Source of the DNA: Thermoflexibacter ruber
GTDB lineage: Bacteria; Bacteroidota; Bacteroidia; Cytophagales; Thermoflexibacteraceae
Length of the DNA stretch: 64,000 bases
Direction: 5' to 3'
NCBI RefSeq assembly: GCF_900113045.1
Contig: NZ_FONY01000004.1
Location: 124,001 to 188,000, forward strand
Part shown: positions 26,435 through 34,256 of the stretch, piece by piece
Numbering within the stretch: position 1 is the first letter of the stretch
Layout: every line of letters starts with the position of its first letter
Made by a program: the position numbers and the translations under genes
Notes under the pieces: model-generated
What the model saw: the letters and a program-made list of their open reading frames with translations, nothing else
What the model was told of the DNA's origin: nothing
Database searches by the model: none

Positions 26435-29422
26435 ATGTTTTTTCATATTTATAGGCTTGTGAAGTTTTTTGTGAGTCTACCTTTTATTTTTATCAATTTT
26501 TTATGTCTTGCTCAAATCAATATAAGTGGTATTATTAACACTTATGCTCCTGTTACAGCTATCAGTTTTAATACAGGCACCGGGGTTACTAACTGTACGA
26601 ATGTCAGACTTACTATTGGTGCAACCAGAGGAAGTGCCACTCCCTTTGCTGTAGGTGACAGAGTACTGATTATACAAATGCAGGGAAGCCGTCCCAATTT
26701 ATCGAATAGTGCAAGTTTTGGACAAGTGCCTGCTACTCCGAGTGTTGATGCTTTGCTAAGTAGTGCAGGCAACTTTGAGTTTAGTACTATTTCTGCTGTT
26801 TCTGGAAGTAATATTACACTAAGTACCCCTCTTTCAAATGTTTATGACGTTTTTGGTAGTGTCCAGTTAGTCAGAGTACCTGTTTATACTTCCCTTACTA
26901 ACGTAACCGTTGGTGGTCTAACGGCAAGCAATTGGGACGGAAGTTCAGGAGGTATCATTGCACTGATTTGTACTAATACTTTGAATTTAATAGGAAATAT
27001 CAATGCTGATGCTGTAGGTTTTGCAGGAGGTGCCCCCGTTGGAGGTGGTACAACCACTTGTAGAACCAATTTTTTCTTTAACTCTGCTACAGCCCAAGGT
27101 GCAGAAAAAGGTGATGGGGTAGCGGTGGAAAACCCCAACTTTGCTCGTGGGAAAGGTGCATGGGCAAATGGAGGTGGAGGCGGGAATGGAGATAATAGTG
27201 TAGCAAGTGGCGGTGGAGGCGGTGGAAATGGTGGTGCAGGGGGAAATGGTGGACAGGGAAGTGGCTGTAATAACCCGGGCGTAGGAGGCTACGCGCTTGC
27301 TCCTTCCAATACAAGAATTTATATGGGAGGTGGAGGCGGTGGCGGATTTGGCACTAACGGAGGCACAGGAGGTGGAGGTGGCGGTATCGTCATTATTCAA
27401 ACACAAAATTTAGTAGGTTTAGGGAATATTTTTGCAAGAGGTGCCAATGGTACGAATGGGGCAAGCAATGGTGCGGGTGCAGGTGGCGGTGCGGGTGGCT
27501 CTGTTTATTTGACTGTCAATAGTGGGACAAATACAGGTGCAAAGATTATCAATGTATCTGGCGGAAATGGCGGAAACGGCAACGGTACTGGTGGTGGTGG
27601 CGGCGGTGGTGGCGGCGGAGTCATTCGTACTAATGCTATTGGAGGTGATGCAATTACTCGAATTACTACTGCTGGAGCATTAGGTAATAGAGGTGGAAGT
27701 GGCTCCTCTGCTAATGGAGTGGCTGGTTCTGCTGGAGTAAATCAAACCACTTTATCTATTAATACTAATCCTACTTGTACAGCAACTATTACTGACATTG
27801 CGGCTTTATGCTCGCCTATAGCCACGGTAGGTGATGAGGCTTATCCTGCGGGTAGCTTTGGAGGAGTAACGGGTGTAGATGAAGTAGTTGCTACAAGTGG
27901 AGGGTTTAGCAATAATTGGAATGGAACAAGGTTCAAAACCAATGTAGCACCTTGGAATACCTTTGCTCCGGGCTATACATTTAGGACCCCCGCAGGAACA
28001 GTAATGACTACCCCTGCTGACGGCGAGTTTGCTATTGCTACTAATTGCGTTAACTCATACAGCAGTGATTTGTGGATTAATATGCCTGACAGGAGCGGTA
28101 ACGGTTTTATGATGTTGGTGAATTGTTCATATCAGCCAAGTGTTATTTTTAACCAAAACATTTCGGGCTTGTGCGAAGGAGTAAAATACCAGTTCAGCGT
28201 TTGGTTACGTAACTTAGACCCAGGAAATAGAAGAAGTGTTACTAATCCCACAGGAAGTGCAGATTACGGACCTATTATTACAGGGTTGCCTGCAAACATC
28301 GCTGATGTTCAGAAAGTTTTTTCCCCCAACTATACAGGACAAGGAGGGTCGGGTAGCAGAGTATGTCCAGAAATAGAGTTTTTGATTAATGGAGCAGTAG
28401 TAGCTATTACAGGTCCCGTACCCAATAACTCTAACGGAGTAAATGGGGCTGGCGGGGCAAATACACAATGGACACAATATGGAGTAACTTTCAAGCCTAT
28501 TACAAGCGGGACAATCAATCTTCAGCTACGTAATAAAGCACCGGGAGGTGGCGGGAATGATATTGCTGTAGATGATATTTCTTTTAGACCTTGCGGACCT
28601 GTAGTAGGGTTAGTGAGTAACGCTCCAAGCTGTGTACCACCTACGATTACGGCTAATGTAAGTATGGATTATGACACTCCCCAATTCCAATGGCAGAGTA
28701 GCGTTGATGGAGGTATTACATGGACTAATGTAGGTACGAATAGTAGCTCTTATATTATTCCTACCCCCAGTGACCAAAGTACTATTTTCAGAGTCATTGT
28801 GGCAAATTCCTTGTCCAGTTTAGCTTTACCTTCCTGTAGGGTGGTTACGCCAAGTATTGGTAACTTTTGTAACTTACTGCTTCCTGTGGAGCTGCTTTAT
28901 TTTGATGCCCAAAAACAGGAAAATAAGGTCAAAGTTACTTGGGCTACTGCTATGGCAAAAGAAAATGATATTTTTGTAGTTGAGAGAGCTATAGATGGGG
29001 TAAATTTTATACCTATTGGGCAGGTAAAAGGGAAAGGCGACTCTAAGGCAAAGCAAGAATATAGTTTTTTGGATACCTCTCCTCTAAAAGGGATAAACTA
29101 TTATCGTTTGAAACAAATAGATAAAAATGGGCAATTCACTTACTCTAAAATTGTAGCAGTGAATATGGATTGCTTAGATTGTATTGAAATGAATATCTAT
29201 CCAAACCCAAGTAGCTCAGGGATTTTCAAACTTACTCATAATAGTTATGCCTTAGAAAAAGTAAATATTTGGGTTACAAACGCATTGGGTATGATTGTTT
29301 ATGAAGGAAGCATGAATGAAAATAGTTACTTGCTAAACCTTTCTACTCAATCTAAGGGAGTTTATTTGCTTTCTTTACAATTCCCGCAAGAAACAAAAAC
29401 CTACAAACTTATTATTGAATAA
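26435..29422 (+). CDS. glycine-rich secreted surface protein with type IX secretion sorting domain
   Basis: The protein has 995 residues. A signal peptide (helix FVSLPFIFINFLCLAQ, cleavage about residue 27) precedes an N-terminal region of about 200 residues. Residues about 240-405 are a glycine/asparagine-rich tract with runs such as GGGGGNG and GGGGGGG, probably an extended polyglycine-type structure. A beta-rich domain follows (about 500-720), with SDLWINMPDRSGNGFMMLVN and WTQYGVTFKPITSGTINLQL, resembling galactose-binding-like adhesion modules, then an Ig-like segment. The last ~75 residues (NIYPNPSSSGIFKL, then a terminal KTYKLIIE) form a T9SS type A sorting domain, so it is exported through the type IX system and attached or released at the surface. 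An adhesin or matrix role is inferred. Confidence 0.85.
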   Translation: MFFHIYRLVKFFVSLPFIFINFLCLAQINISGIINTYAPVTAISFNTGTGVTNCTNVRLTIGATRGSATPFAVGDRVLIIQMQGSRPNLSNSASFGQVPATPSVDALLSSAGNFEFSTISAVSGSNITLSTPLSNVYDVFGSVQLVRVPVYTSLTNVTVGGLTASNWDGSSGGIIALICTNTLNLIGNINADAVGFAGGAPVGGGTTTCRTNFFFNSATAQGAEKGDGVAVENPNFARGKGAWANGGGGGNGDNSVASGGGGGGNGGAGGNGGQGSGCNNPGVGGYALAPSNTRIYMGGGGGGGFGTNGGTGGGGGGIVIIQTQNLVGLGNIFARGANGTNGASNGAGAGGGAGGSVYLTVNSGTNTGAKIINVSGGNGGNGNGTGGGGGGGGGGVIRTNAIGGDAITRITTAGALGNRGGSGSSANGVAGSAGVNQTTLSINTNPTCTATITDIAALCSPIATVGDEAYPAGSFGGVTGVDEVVATSGGFSNNWNGTRFKTNVAPWNTFAPGYTFRTPAGTVMTTPADGEFAIATNCVNSYSSDLWINMPDRSGNGFMMLVNCSYQPSVIFNQNISGLCEGVKYQFSVWLRNLDPGNRRSVTNPTGSADYGPIITGLPANIADVQKVFSPNYTGQGGSGSRVCPEIEFLINGAVVAITGPVPNNSNGVNGAGGANTQWTQYGVTFKPITSGTINLQLRNKAPGGGGNDIAVDDISFRPCGPVVGLVSNAPSCVPPTITANVSMDYDTPQFQWQSSVDGGITWTNVGTNSSSYIIPTPSDQSTIFRVIVANSLSSLALPSCRVVTPSIGNFCNLLLPVELLYFDAQKQENKVKVTWATAMAKENDIFVVERAIDGVNFIPIGQVKGKGDSKAKQEYSFLDTSPLKGINYYRLKQIDKNGQFTYSKIVAVNMDCLDCIEMNIYPNPSSSGIFKLTHNSYALEKVNIWVTNALGMIVYEGSMNENSYLLNLSTQSKGVYLLSLQFPQETKTYKLIIE

Positions 29423-29737
29423 TTGCTGTTCTTGGGTGTCCAACCCTTTGTTTGTGTGCCTGAAAAATTGCAATGGTCTATTGCATGTTAGAGTGTTTAC
29501 TTATTCATAATCAATGAGTTAAACAGAATACTTTTTAAAATAATAATTTTAGAACACCGATTTTGTAGATTAGATAGATTTTCGCTGATGAATTACTTAA
29601 AAGTAATTGAACAATAAAACTAACATTAAAGTTAGTTTACAAAAAATCCATCTGCAACTCTTGCATAGTAAAAAGTTTAAAACCCCAAAGGTGCTAAAAA
29701 CCTTCAGGGTTTGGATAGAAGCTAATAACAAAGCTAA
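29423..29737. other. intergenic region with palindromes between convergent genes
   Basis: No gene is visible in 315 bases. It contains two perfect 8-bp palindromic hairpins (AATTACTT/AAGTAATT at 29591-29608 and AAACTAAC/GTTAGTTT at 29617-29638), followed by the terminator of the receptor gene at 29680-29712. Confidence 0.6.
29680..29712 (-). terminator. intrinsic terminator of the receptor gene
   Basis: On the minus strand AAACCCTGAAGGT and ACCTTTGGGGTTT pair around a 7-nt loop with a small internal mismatch, followed by a T-rich tail. It lies 25 bases after the stop of the receptor gene. Confidence 0.75.
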
Positions 29738-32557
29738 TCAATTTCTAATCATTCTCATCATTCCACCTCTTCTGCCTGCGGCTGGGTTCATGGCTTTGTT
29801 GAGCGCATAAGTAAAGCTCACCATAAAGTAGCGTCCTAAAGAGCGTATTACTGTTTGCTCTAAGTAGTTTATCTGTGCTTGTTGGCTTGCTCCTACGTTT
29901 TGGTTCAGTACGTTATTCACTGCAAACTTCAACTCACCTGCATTGGCTTTGAGGAAAGTTTTGGCTACGGAAAGATTTAAAATGGGAATTTCTTGTTTGA
30001 AGTCCGTAGTTTGGCTTTTGTAAATCAAATAATCAAAGTCTGTATTCAAGCTAAATCCTTGGGGGAAAGTAAAGTTTCCATCGGCAGTATAAGTCTGATT
30101 GACAAATACTTGATTTTGTCTTTCGTTAAATTCATATTTGGTTTCTTGCTTGCTGATGTCCGCACTCAGCCCTAAGTTTACCCATTCTTTCCAAGAAAAA
30201 TCGTAACGCACTCTCCCTGAAATAGTTTGTTGGTTAAATTTATTTTCTACTTCGTTCAATACGTTGATACCCTGCATCAACGTATTATTAGAACTGATAT
30301 TGAAGCGGCTATTCAGTTTTTTGATAGGGAAACCAAAAGAAACATTGCTTGTTAGCATCAGATTATCTTTGACGTTCACAGGCGTAGTTGTTCTTACAAA
30401 CTGCCTATCTATGTTTTGGGCAGTAGTAATGAAGTTAGTCGTATAGACTGCATTGACAAAGGCAAAGAAATTGATAAACTTAATAGGGTCAAAGGTAAAG
30501 AAGTTCATACGTACATTGTGCTGATAAGCGGGGCGTAAGTTAGGATTCCCTACATAGATATTGAGTGGGTCGCGGTTATCCACCACAGGTTGTAGCTGAG
30601 TAATGCTTGGCTCTTGGATATTGGTTTCGTAGTCCAAGTTAAAGCGTTTGGCATTGCTAAAATTATAATTAAAGTGCGCATTGGGCAATAGGTTAGTAAA
30701 TGTTCTATTGATTTCTGTATTTCTCAATAAAAGTTTGCCATTGATTTGGGAGTTTTGCAAACTCAAACCCGTAGAAAAGTTGTATTTCTTTTCATTCATG
30801 CGGTAGTTTACGCCTAATCTATTGTAAATAAAGTTATTATCAAATTTATTTGTCAGATTTTCATTGAGGATTTGCTCGTTATCCCTCAAATCATAGACTT
30901 CCTGATTGACCTTATTGATGTTATTGCGGAAATTGTAGTTTACTTCTAAGTATTTTCTTTTGGCGATAGGTTCGGTATAAGAAACCGTAGTCCCCAAAGT
31001 ATAGGTATCATTTTCAGTATTACTTTTCTGATTGATATTTTGGATTTGCCCTAAGTTTCCATTGGGGAGGTAGTATTTATTCACCGCTTTCAAATCGCCT
31101 TTGCTATCCTGCTCATTGGCATTGAAGGTAAAGTTGGCGGAGAGTGTTCTCCCTTTTTTAGCAAAACGGTGGCGATAAAGCAAGTCGTTATTGAATCTCA
31201 GCGTATTTCCTGTTCTAAAATTGGTACGTTCTCCTTCGTTTTGCAACGAGTTTCTATCGTCTAAGGTTTTATTATAACTGTCTGTAAATGCTTCTGTTTG
31301 GTTATAAGTAAAAGCAGAAGTTAGCTTGAAAGAGTTGGCAGAGTCGAGTTTATGCTCTGCAATAAGATTGAGTCTGTGGTTGTTATTGGTATTGTTTTGC
31401 AGGGTATTTTGAGTAGCCGTAAAAGTACCCGTTGGCAAAAAGTTTTTCCTATCTACATCTTGTTCTGTTCTCTGACTCAGCCAATTGTAAAAATAGTTTC
31501 CTGTAATTTCAGTTTTAGGATTGAAGGTTTTATTAAAATTTACCCCAGCCGCCCAATTGGTCATAAATCCGTAGTTTCTCCCTCCAAAGTTCAAAGGAAC
31601 ACCTCCATTGTCTGAGTTAAACTCGAGGCGGACTGTCCCTCCGCTCATCATATTGCGAGAGTTGCCAGAGAAATTCATGTAATCGTCTATGGAGAATCCT
31701 TGCTGGTTTACATTGTTGCCCATGCCTAAAACAGAAAACTGACTTGTTTTAGAAAAGCGGTTGTAACTCAGTCGGTTTTCGTATCTTGCAGGTTTTGCCT
31801 CAGTATCTTTTCCCAATCCAAGCATGGCGTTTCCAAAGCCTCCATTTTTGTACTTTTCCTTTAATTCCAAGTTGATAGTTTTTTCTCTTTGCCCATCGTC
31901 TATGCCTGTAAAAGCAGTTTGGTCAGATTTTCTGTCATAGACTTGCACCTTCTCGATGGACTCGGCAGGGAGATTGCGCGTAGCAATTTTTGGGTCTCTG
32001 CCAAAAAAATCCTTTCCATTGACCGTAACCCGCTGCACTGTTTCTCCTTGTGCTTTGATAGTTCCATCTCTTTGCACTTCTACTCCCGGAAGTTTTTTTA
32101 GCAAGTCTTCTACCACTGCGTTTTGCTTAGTTTTAAAAGATTCCGCATTGAACTCCAAAGTATCTTTCTTAAAAGTAACGGGGGATTTTTCTGCTTGTAC
32201 GGTTACACCAGCCAATTCTTTGATGAAAACCTCCATTTGAATTTTTCCAAGATTCAACTCACTCTGTTCGCTACCAACTGTAATCAGTTTATTAAAATTT
32301 TTATATCCTATGTAAGTAATTTTGAGCAAGTAAGTGTCAGGATTGACGTTTTTCATTTCAAACTCACCGTTTTCATTGGTGCGAGCAAAAGTCGTCAGCG
32401 TAGAATCTTTTGCTTGTAAGAGCATGACCGTAGCCACTTCCAAAGGTTTAGAAGTAGAGTCCACTACTGTACCTTTGACTGTTACTTTTTGAGCCACAGC
32501 AATTTGTGAAAGAAATAATAAGGAAATAAGTGCTTGTAAAAAGAATAACTTTTTCAT
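29738..32557 (-). CDS. TonB-dependent-receptor-like outer membrane beta-barrel protein (OMP_b-brl_3 type)
   Basis: The protein has 939 residues with a signal peptide ending in IAVAQ (about residue 22). Residues about 24-110 form a carboxypeptidase-regulatory-like domain (KGTVVDSTSKPLEVATVMLL). A plug-like domain (about 125-230) includes VEDLLKKLPGVEVQRDGTI and VTVNGKDFFGRDPKIATRNL, and the rest is a large barrel of the outer-membrane beta-barrel family 3. The C-terminus is unusual in being basic and Met/Arg-rich (AGRRGGMMRMIRN), a feature shared by many members of this branch. No SusD partner is adjacent, so the substrate may be a siderophore, metal or peptide (inference). Confidence 0.88.
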   Translation of the reverse strand: MKKLFFLQALISLLFLSQIAVAQKVTVKGTVVDSTSKPLEVATVMLLQAKDSTLTTFARTNENGEFEMKNVNPDTYLLKITYIGYKNFNKLITVGSEQSELNLGKIQMEVFIKELAGVTVQAEKSPVTFKKDTLEFNAESFKTKQNAVVEDLLKKLPGVEVQRDGTIKAQGETVQRVTVNGKDFFGRDPKIATRNLPAESIEKVQVYDRKSDQTAFTGIDDGQREKTINLELKEKYKNGGFGNAMLGLGKDTEAKPARYENRLSYNRFSKTSQFSVLGMGNNVNQQGFSIDDYMNFSGNSRNMMSGGTVRLEFNSDNGGVPLNFGGRNYGFMTNWAAGVNFNKTFNPKTEITGNYFYNWLSQRTEQDVDRKNFLPTGTFTATQNTLQNNTNNNHRLNLIAEHKLDSANSFKLTSAFTYNQTEAFTDSYNKTLDDRNSLQNEGERTNFRTGNTLRFNNDLLYRHRFAKKGRTLSANFTFNANEQDSKGDLKAVNKYYLPNGNLGQIQNINQKSNTENDTYTLGTTVSYTEPIAKRKYLEVNYNFRNNINKVNQEVYDLRDNEQILNENLTNKFDNNFIYNRLGVNYRMNEKKYNFSTGLSLQNSQINGKLLLRNTEINRTFTNLLPNAHFNYNFSNAKRFNLDYETNIQEPSITQLQPVVDNRDPLNIYVGNPNLRPAYQHNVRMNFFTFDPIKFINFFAFVNAVYTTNFITTAQNIDRQFVRTTTPVNVKDNLMLTSNVSFGFPIKKLNSRFNISSNNTLMQGINVLNEVENKFNQQTISGRVRYDFSWKEWVNLGLSADISKQETKYEFNERQNQVFVNQTYTADGNFTFPQGFSLNTDFDYLIYKSQTTDFKQEIPILNLSVAKTFLKANAGELKFAVNNVLNQNVGASQQAQINYLEQTVIRSLGRYFMVSFTYALNKAMNPAAGRRGGMMRMIRN

Positions 32558-33051
32558 TGAAGTCGTTTTTTGAGATGAAACAAAAAGTTTAAGTATGTTA
32601 CTTTATCATGATTTGACACTCAAAATTATGCTTAAAAAGGATTAAAGTAGGTTAATACCTCTTGCAAAGATGTTAAGAAATGTAAAATAGGTATAGGCAT
32701 GCCTCCTTCTAAGAGGGGAAATAGGTACTTTCGCAAGAACTCTATTGCATAGTCTTAGGGTCGTAACTCCTAAGACGTTCCTCCCTCCCGCAGGCAAAAT
32801 TATTGGTGAATCTATAACCCTGTCAGAGCCACTCTACAAGGCTCTCACGAGTGTAATCCCACGCGTAGATTTTATCTTTTCTGCATCGTTTAGCGAAGTG
32901 TCTCTACATAGCACAAGGGATAGTTTTACTTTCTTTTCCAGAGTGAACCACTTTGCAAACTTACACGAATATTAGCCTTATTCGTCTAAGTAAGAAGTCT
33001 ATTGGGAGAGTTTTTTAAATCTGATTAAAACGTTTACTAACTTTGTAGCGT
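32558..33051. other. intergenic region with several GC-richer hairpins; possible structured RNA
   Basis: No convincing protein gene is seen. Between about 32690 and 32960 base composition is richer in G+C than the flanks and there are compact inverted repeats: GTCTTAGG/CCTAAGAC (32752-32776) and AGAGCC/GGCTCT (32825-32845). A TAAGTTTG box on the minus strand (32957-32964) could start a minus-strand transcript across them. A TAATTTTG box at 32621-32628 (minus) is the probable -7 element of the receptor gene. I found no match to tmRNA, RNase P RNA or SRP RNA signatures. Confidence 0.4.
33038..33045 (+). promoter_or_regulatory. -7 box upstream of the 51-residue small ORF
   Basis: TAACTTTG matches TAnnTTTG exactly. 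The position expected for the -33 box holds TTTA, a partial match. Transcription would begin near 33052, giving a leader of about 69 nt before the small ORF. Confidence 0.5.
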
Positions 33052-33056
33052 AAAAT

Positions 33057-33140
33057 CTCTTAGGAAACTCAGCAAGGTATGTTGAGATAAGGACTTAAAA
33101 AAGAACACAGTAAAACTAAAATGATTAATTTCCCTAAGAG
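33057..33140 (+). promoter_or_regulatory. leader structure able to mask the start of the small ORF
   Basis: CTCTTAGG in the leader (33057-33064) is perfectly complementary to CCTAAGAG (33133-33140), which is inside codons 5-7 of the small ORF. AAA and TTT next to the stem extend it across a single bulged base. The leader also contains a small hairpin CTCA/TGAG (33068-33086). Pairing would enclose the translation start in the loop of a long stem. Confidence 0.4.
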
Positions 33141-33276
33141 TTTAAAAAACGTAAAACGTTATTATGCAGTAGTTCATTCGTTAAGCGAAGCAAGTAAAAA
33201 CATAAGTTTGAAAAATTCGCAAAGTAGTATTCAAGGGCATCAAAATAAGCATAAAGATAATAGTAAGTTTTCATAA
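33121..33276 (+). CDS. small basic protein of unknown function (51 residues)
   Basis: This ATG-to-TAA frame begins MINFPKSLKNVKRYYAVV and ends with a hydrophilic, Lys/Ser/Asn/Gln-rich tail (HQNKHKDNSKFS). I do not recognise it. What supports a real gene is its setting: a TAnnTTTG promoter box 75 bases upstream, an A-rich leader (ACTAAA directly before the ATG) like other genes here, and an intrinsic terminator 32 bases downstream. It lies between two minus-strand genes, so it is a separate transcription unit. The alternative is a noncoding RNA of about 290 nt spanning 33052 to 33340 with a chance ORF. There is no signal peptide or membrane helix. Confidence 0.45.
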   Translation: MINFPKSLKNVKRYYAVVHSLSEASKNISLKNSQSSIQGHQNKHKDNSKFS

Positions 33277-33307
33277 GATTTGTAGGATTAACTTAATTTG
33301 ACGTTTG

Positions 33308-33340
33308 AAAAAAGGTATCTTCTTTGGGGATACCTTTTTT
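33308..33340. terminator. bidirectional intrinsic terminator
   Basis: A 12-bp stem (AAAAAAGGTATC and GATACCTTTTTT) with a 9-nt loop separates the small ORF (plus) from the convergent NUC nuclease gene (minus). T runs occur on both strands. Confidence 0.85.
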
Positions 33341-33351
33341 GTTTTACTTGT

Positions 33352-34239
33352 TTATCGTCTGGATTTGAACCACTTATTGATGTCAATACTTGCTTCTAAG
33401 CGATTTTCTAACTCGTCAGGGAGGGCAGGGAAAAAATCTATGCCTGTGATTCGCTCTATCTCATCTATACTTACTACAAAACTTTGTAAGGGCTGATTAG
33501 AGCCTTCATTTTTCATCAGAAAAGCAATCGCTTTGATTTCAGGCTCTTGTAAGTCCAAAATGATTTTATAAAACCGCTCAGGCACACTGATTTTATTTTT
33601 TTTCCCAATTTTTGGCAAGTCATTTTTAAGCACTGCTCCAGTAACAATATGGAGTTGTTTTTCTTTTTTTGCCCAGAATCTTACTCTTTGCTCTAAATCG
33701 CTCCAGATACCTCGATTAAATTGGGGGGCTTGTGGGCTTATATTACTCATAAAAAAGGTTTCGTCTAAAGCATTTTGTGCAAACTTAAAATCTGCCGCAG
33801 GGGCTAAATGCCCTCTATCATATCCTGAACCTGTATAGTCAGCGGGAAGGGCAGAGCCTGTGCTTACTTTCTCATCGGGTTTGAACTGGTTGCCTTCTCT
33901 GCTGGTATTTTTCTCAAGATAGCTATCAAGCAGTACATAGGCTACCCAGGCGGGTTGCTCATGTTTTTCATCATAGCAAACAGTATAATAGGTCTGTATA
34001 ATAATTTGGCAAGTAGCAAGAGAAACAGGAAAAATTACATCATCTTGTTTTTTTATATTTTGTCCTTTGTTGATATTATCAATTTTTTCTCCAATGATTT
34101 CTTGATACAGGTTCAAAAATTCTGTTAAAAAGTCTTTTTGATAAGTAAAATATAAAAATGCACCTATCAATAGCACTACTATCCATTTTTTAATTTGTAT
34201 GCCAAAAAATGAACCTTTAGTTTTTCTTCTTCTCGCCAT
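33352..34239 (-). CDS. membrane-anchored DNA/RNA non-specific endonuclease (NUC family)
   Basis: The protein has 295 residues. A basic N-terminus (MARRRKTKGS) and a single hydrophobic helix (about 19-33) anchor it, with the rest predicted outside the cytoplasm. The catalytic motif DRGH is at 141-144 in GSGYDRGHLAPAADF, followed by the metal-binding Asn in FMSNISPQAPQFNRGIW (about 163-179), so the beta-beta-alpha-metal site is complete. Two cysteines (77 and 88) could form a disulfide. Such nucleases digest extracellular or periplasmic DNA and RNA for nutrients or defence. It starts 17 bases after a TPR histidine kinase gene and is probably cotranscribed with it. Confidence 0.92.
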   Translation of the reverse strand: MARRRKTKGSFFGIQIKKWIVVLLIGAFLYFTYQKDFLTEFLNLYQEIIGEKIDNINKGQNIKKQDDVIFPVSLATCQIIIQTYYTVCYDEKHEQPAWVAYVLLDSYLEKNTSREGNQFKPDEKVSTGSALPADYTGSGYDRGHLAPAADFKFAQNALDETFFMSNISPQAPQFNRGIWSDLEQRVRFWAKKEKQLHIVTGAVLKNDLPKIGKKNKISVPERFYKIILDLQEPEIKAIAFLMKNEGSNQPLQSFVVSIDEIERITGIDFFPALPDELENRLEASIDINKWFKSRR

Positions 34240-34256
34240 TCGTTTTTAAGGGGGTA

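Noticed and set aside
27087-27314. histidine-rich minus-strand frame
   Set aside because: It is the antisense of the glycine-rich GGT/GGA repeat codons of the T9SS protein and not a separate gene.
32690-32964. tmRNA, RNase P RNA or SRP RNA
   Set aside because: No tag-peptide and T-arm pairing, no GAGGAAAGTC-type core and no SRP GGAAGGAAGC loop is present.
32745-32975. 76-codon plus-strand frame
   Set aside because: It overlaps strong hairpins on both sides, has no promoter at the right distance, and its residues show no protein-like pattern; the region is better treated as structured noncoding sequence.
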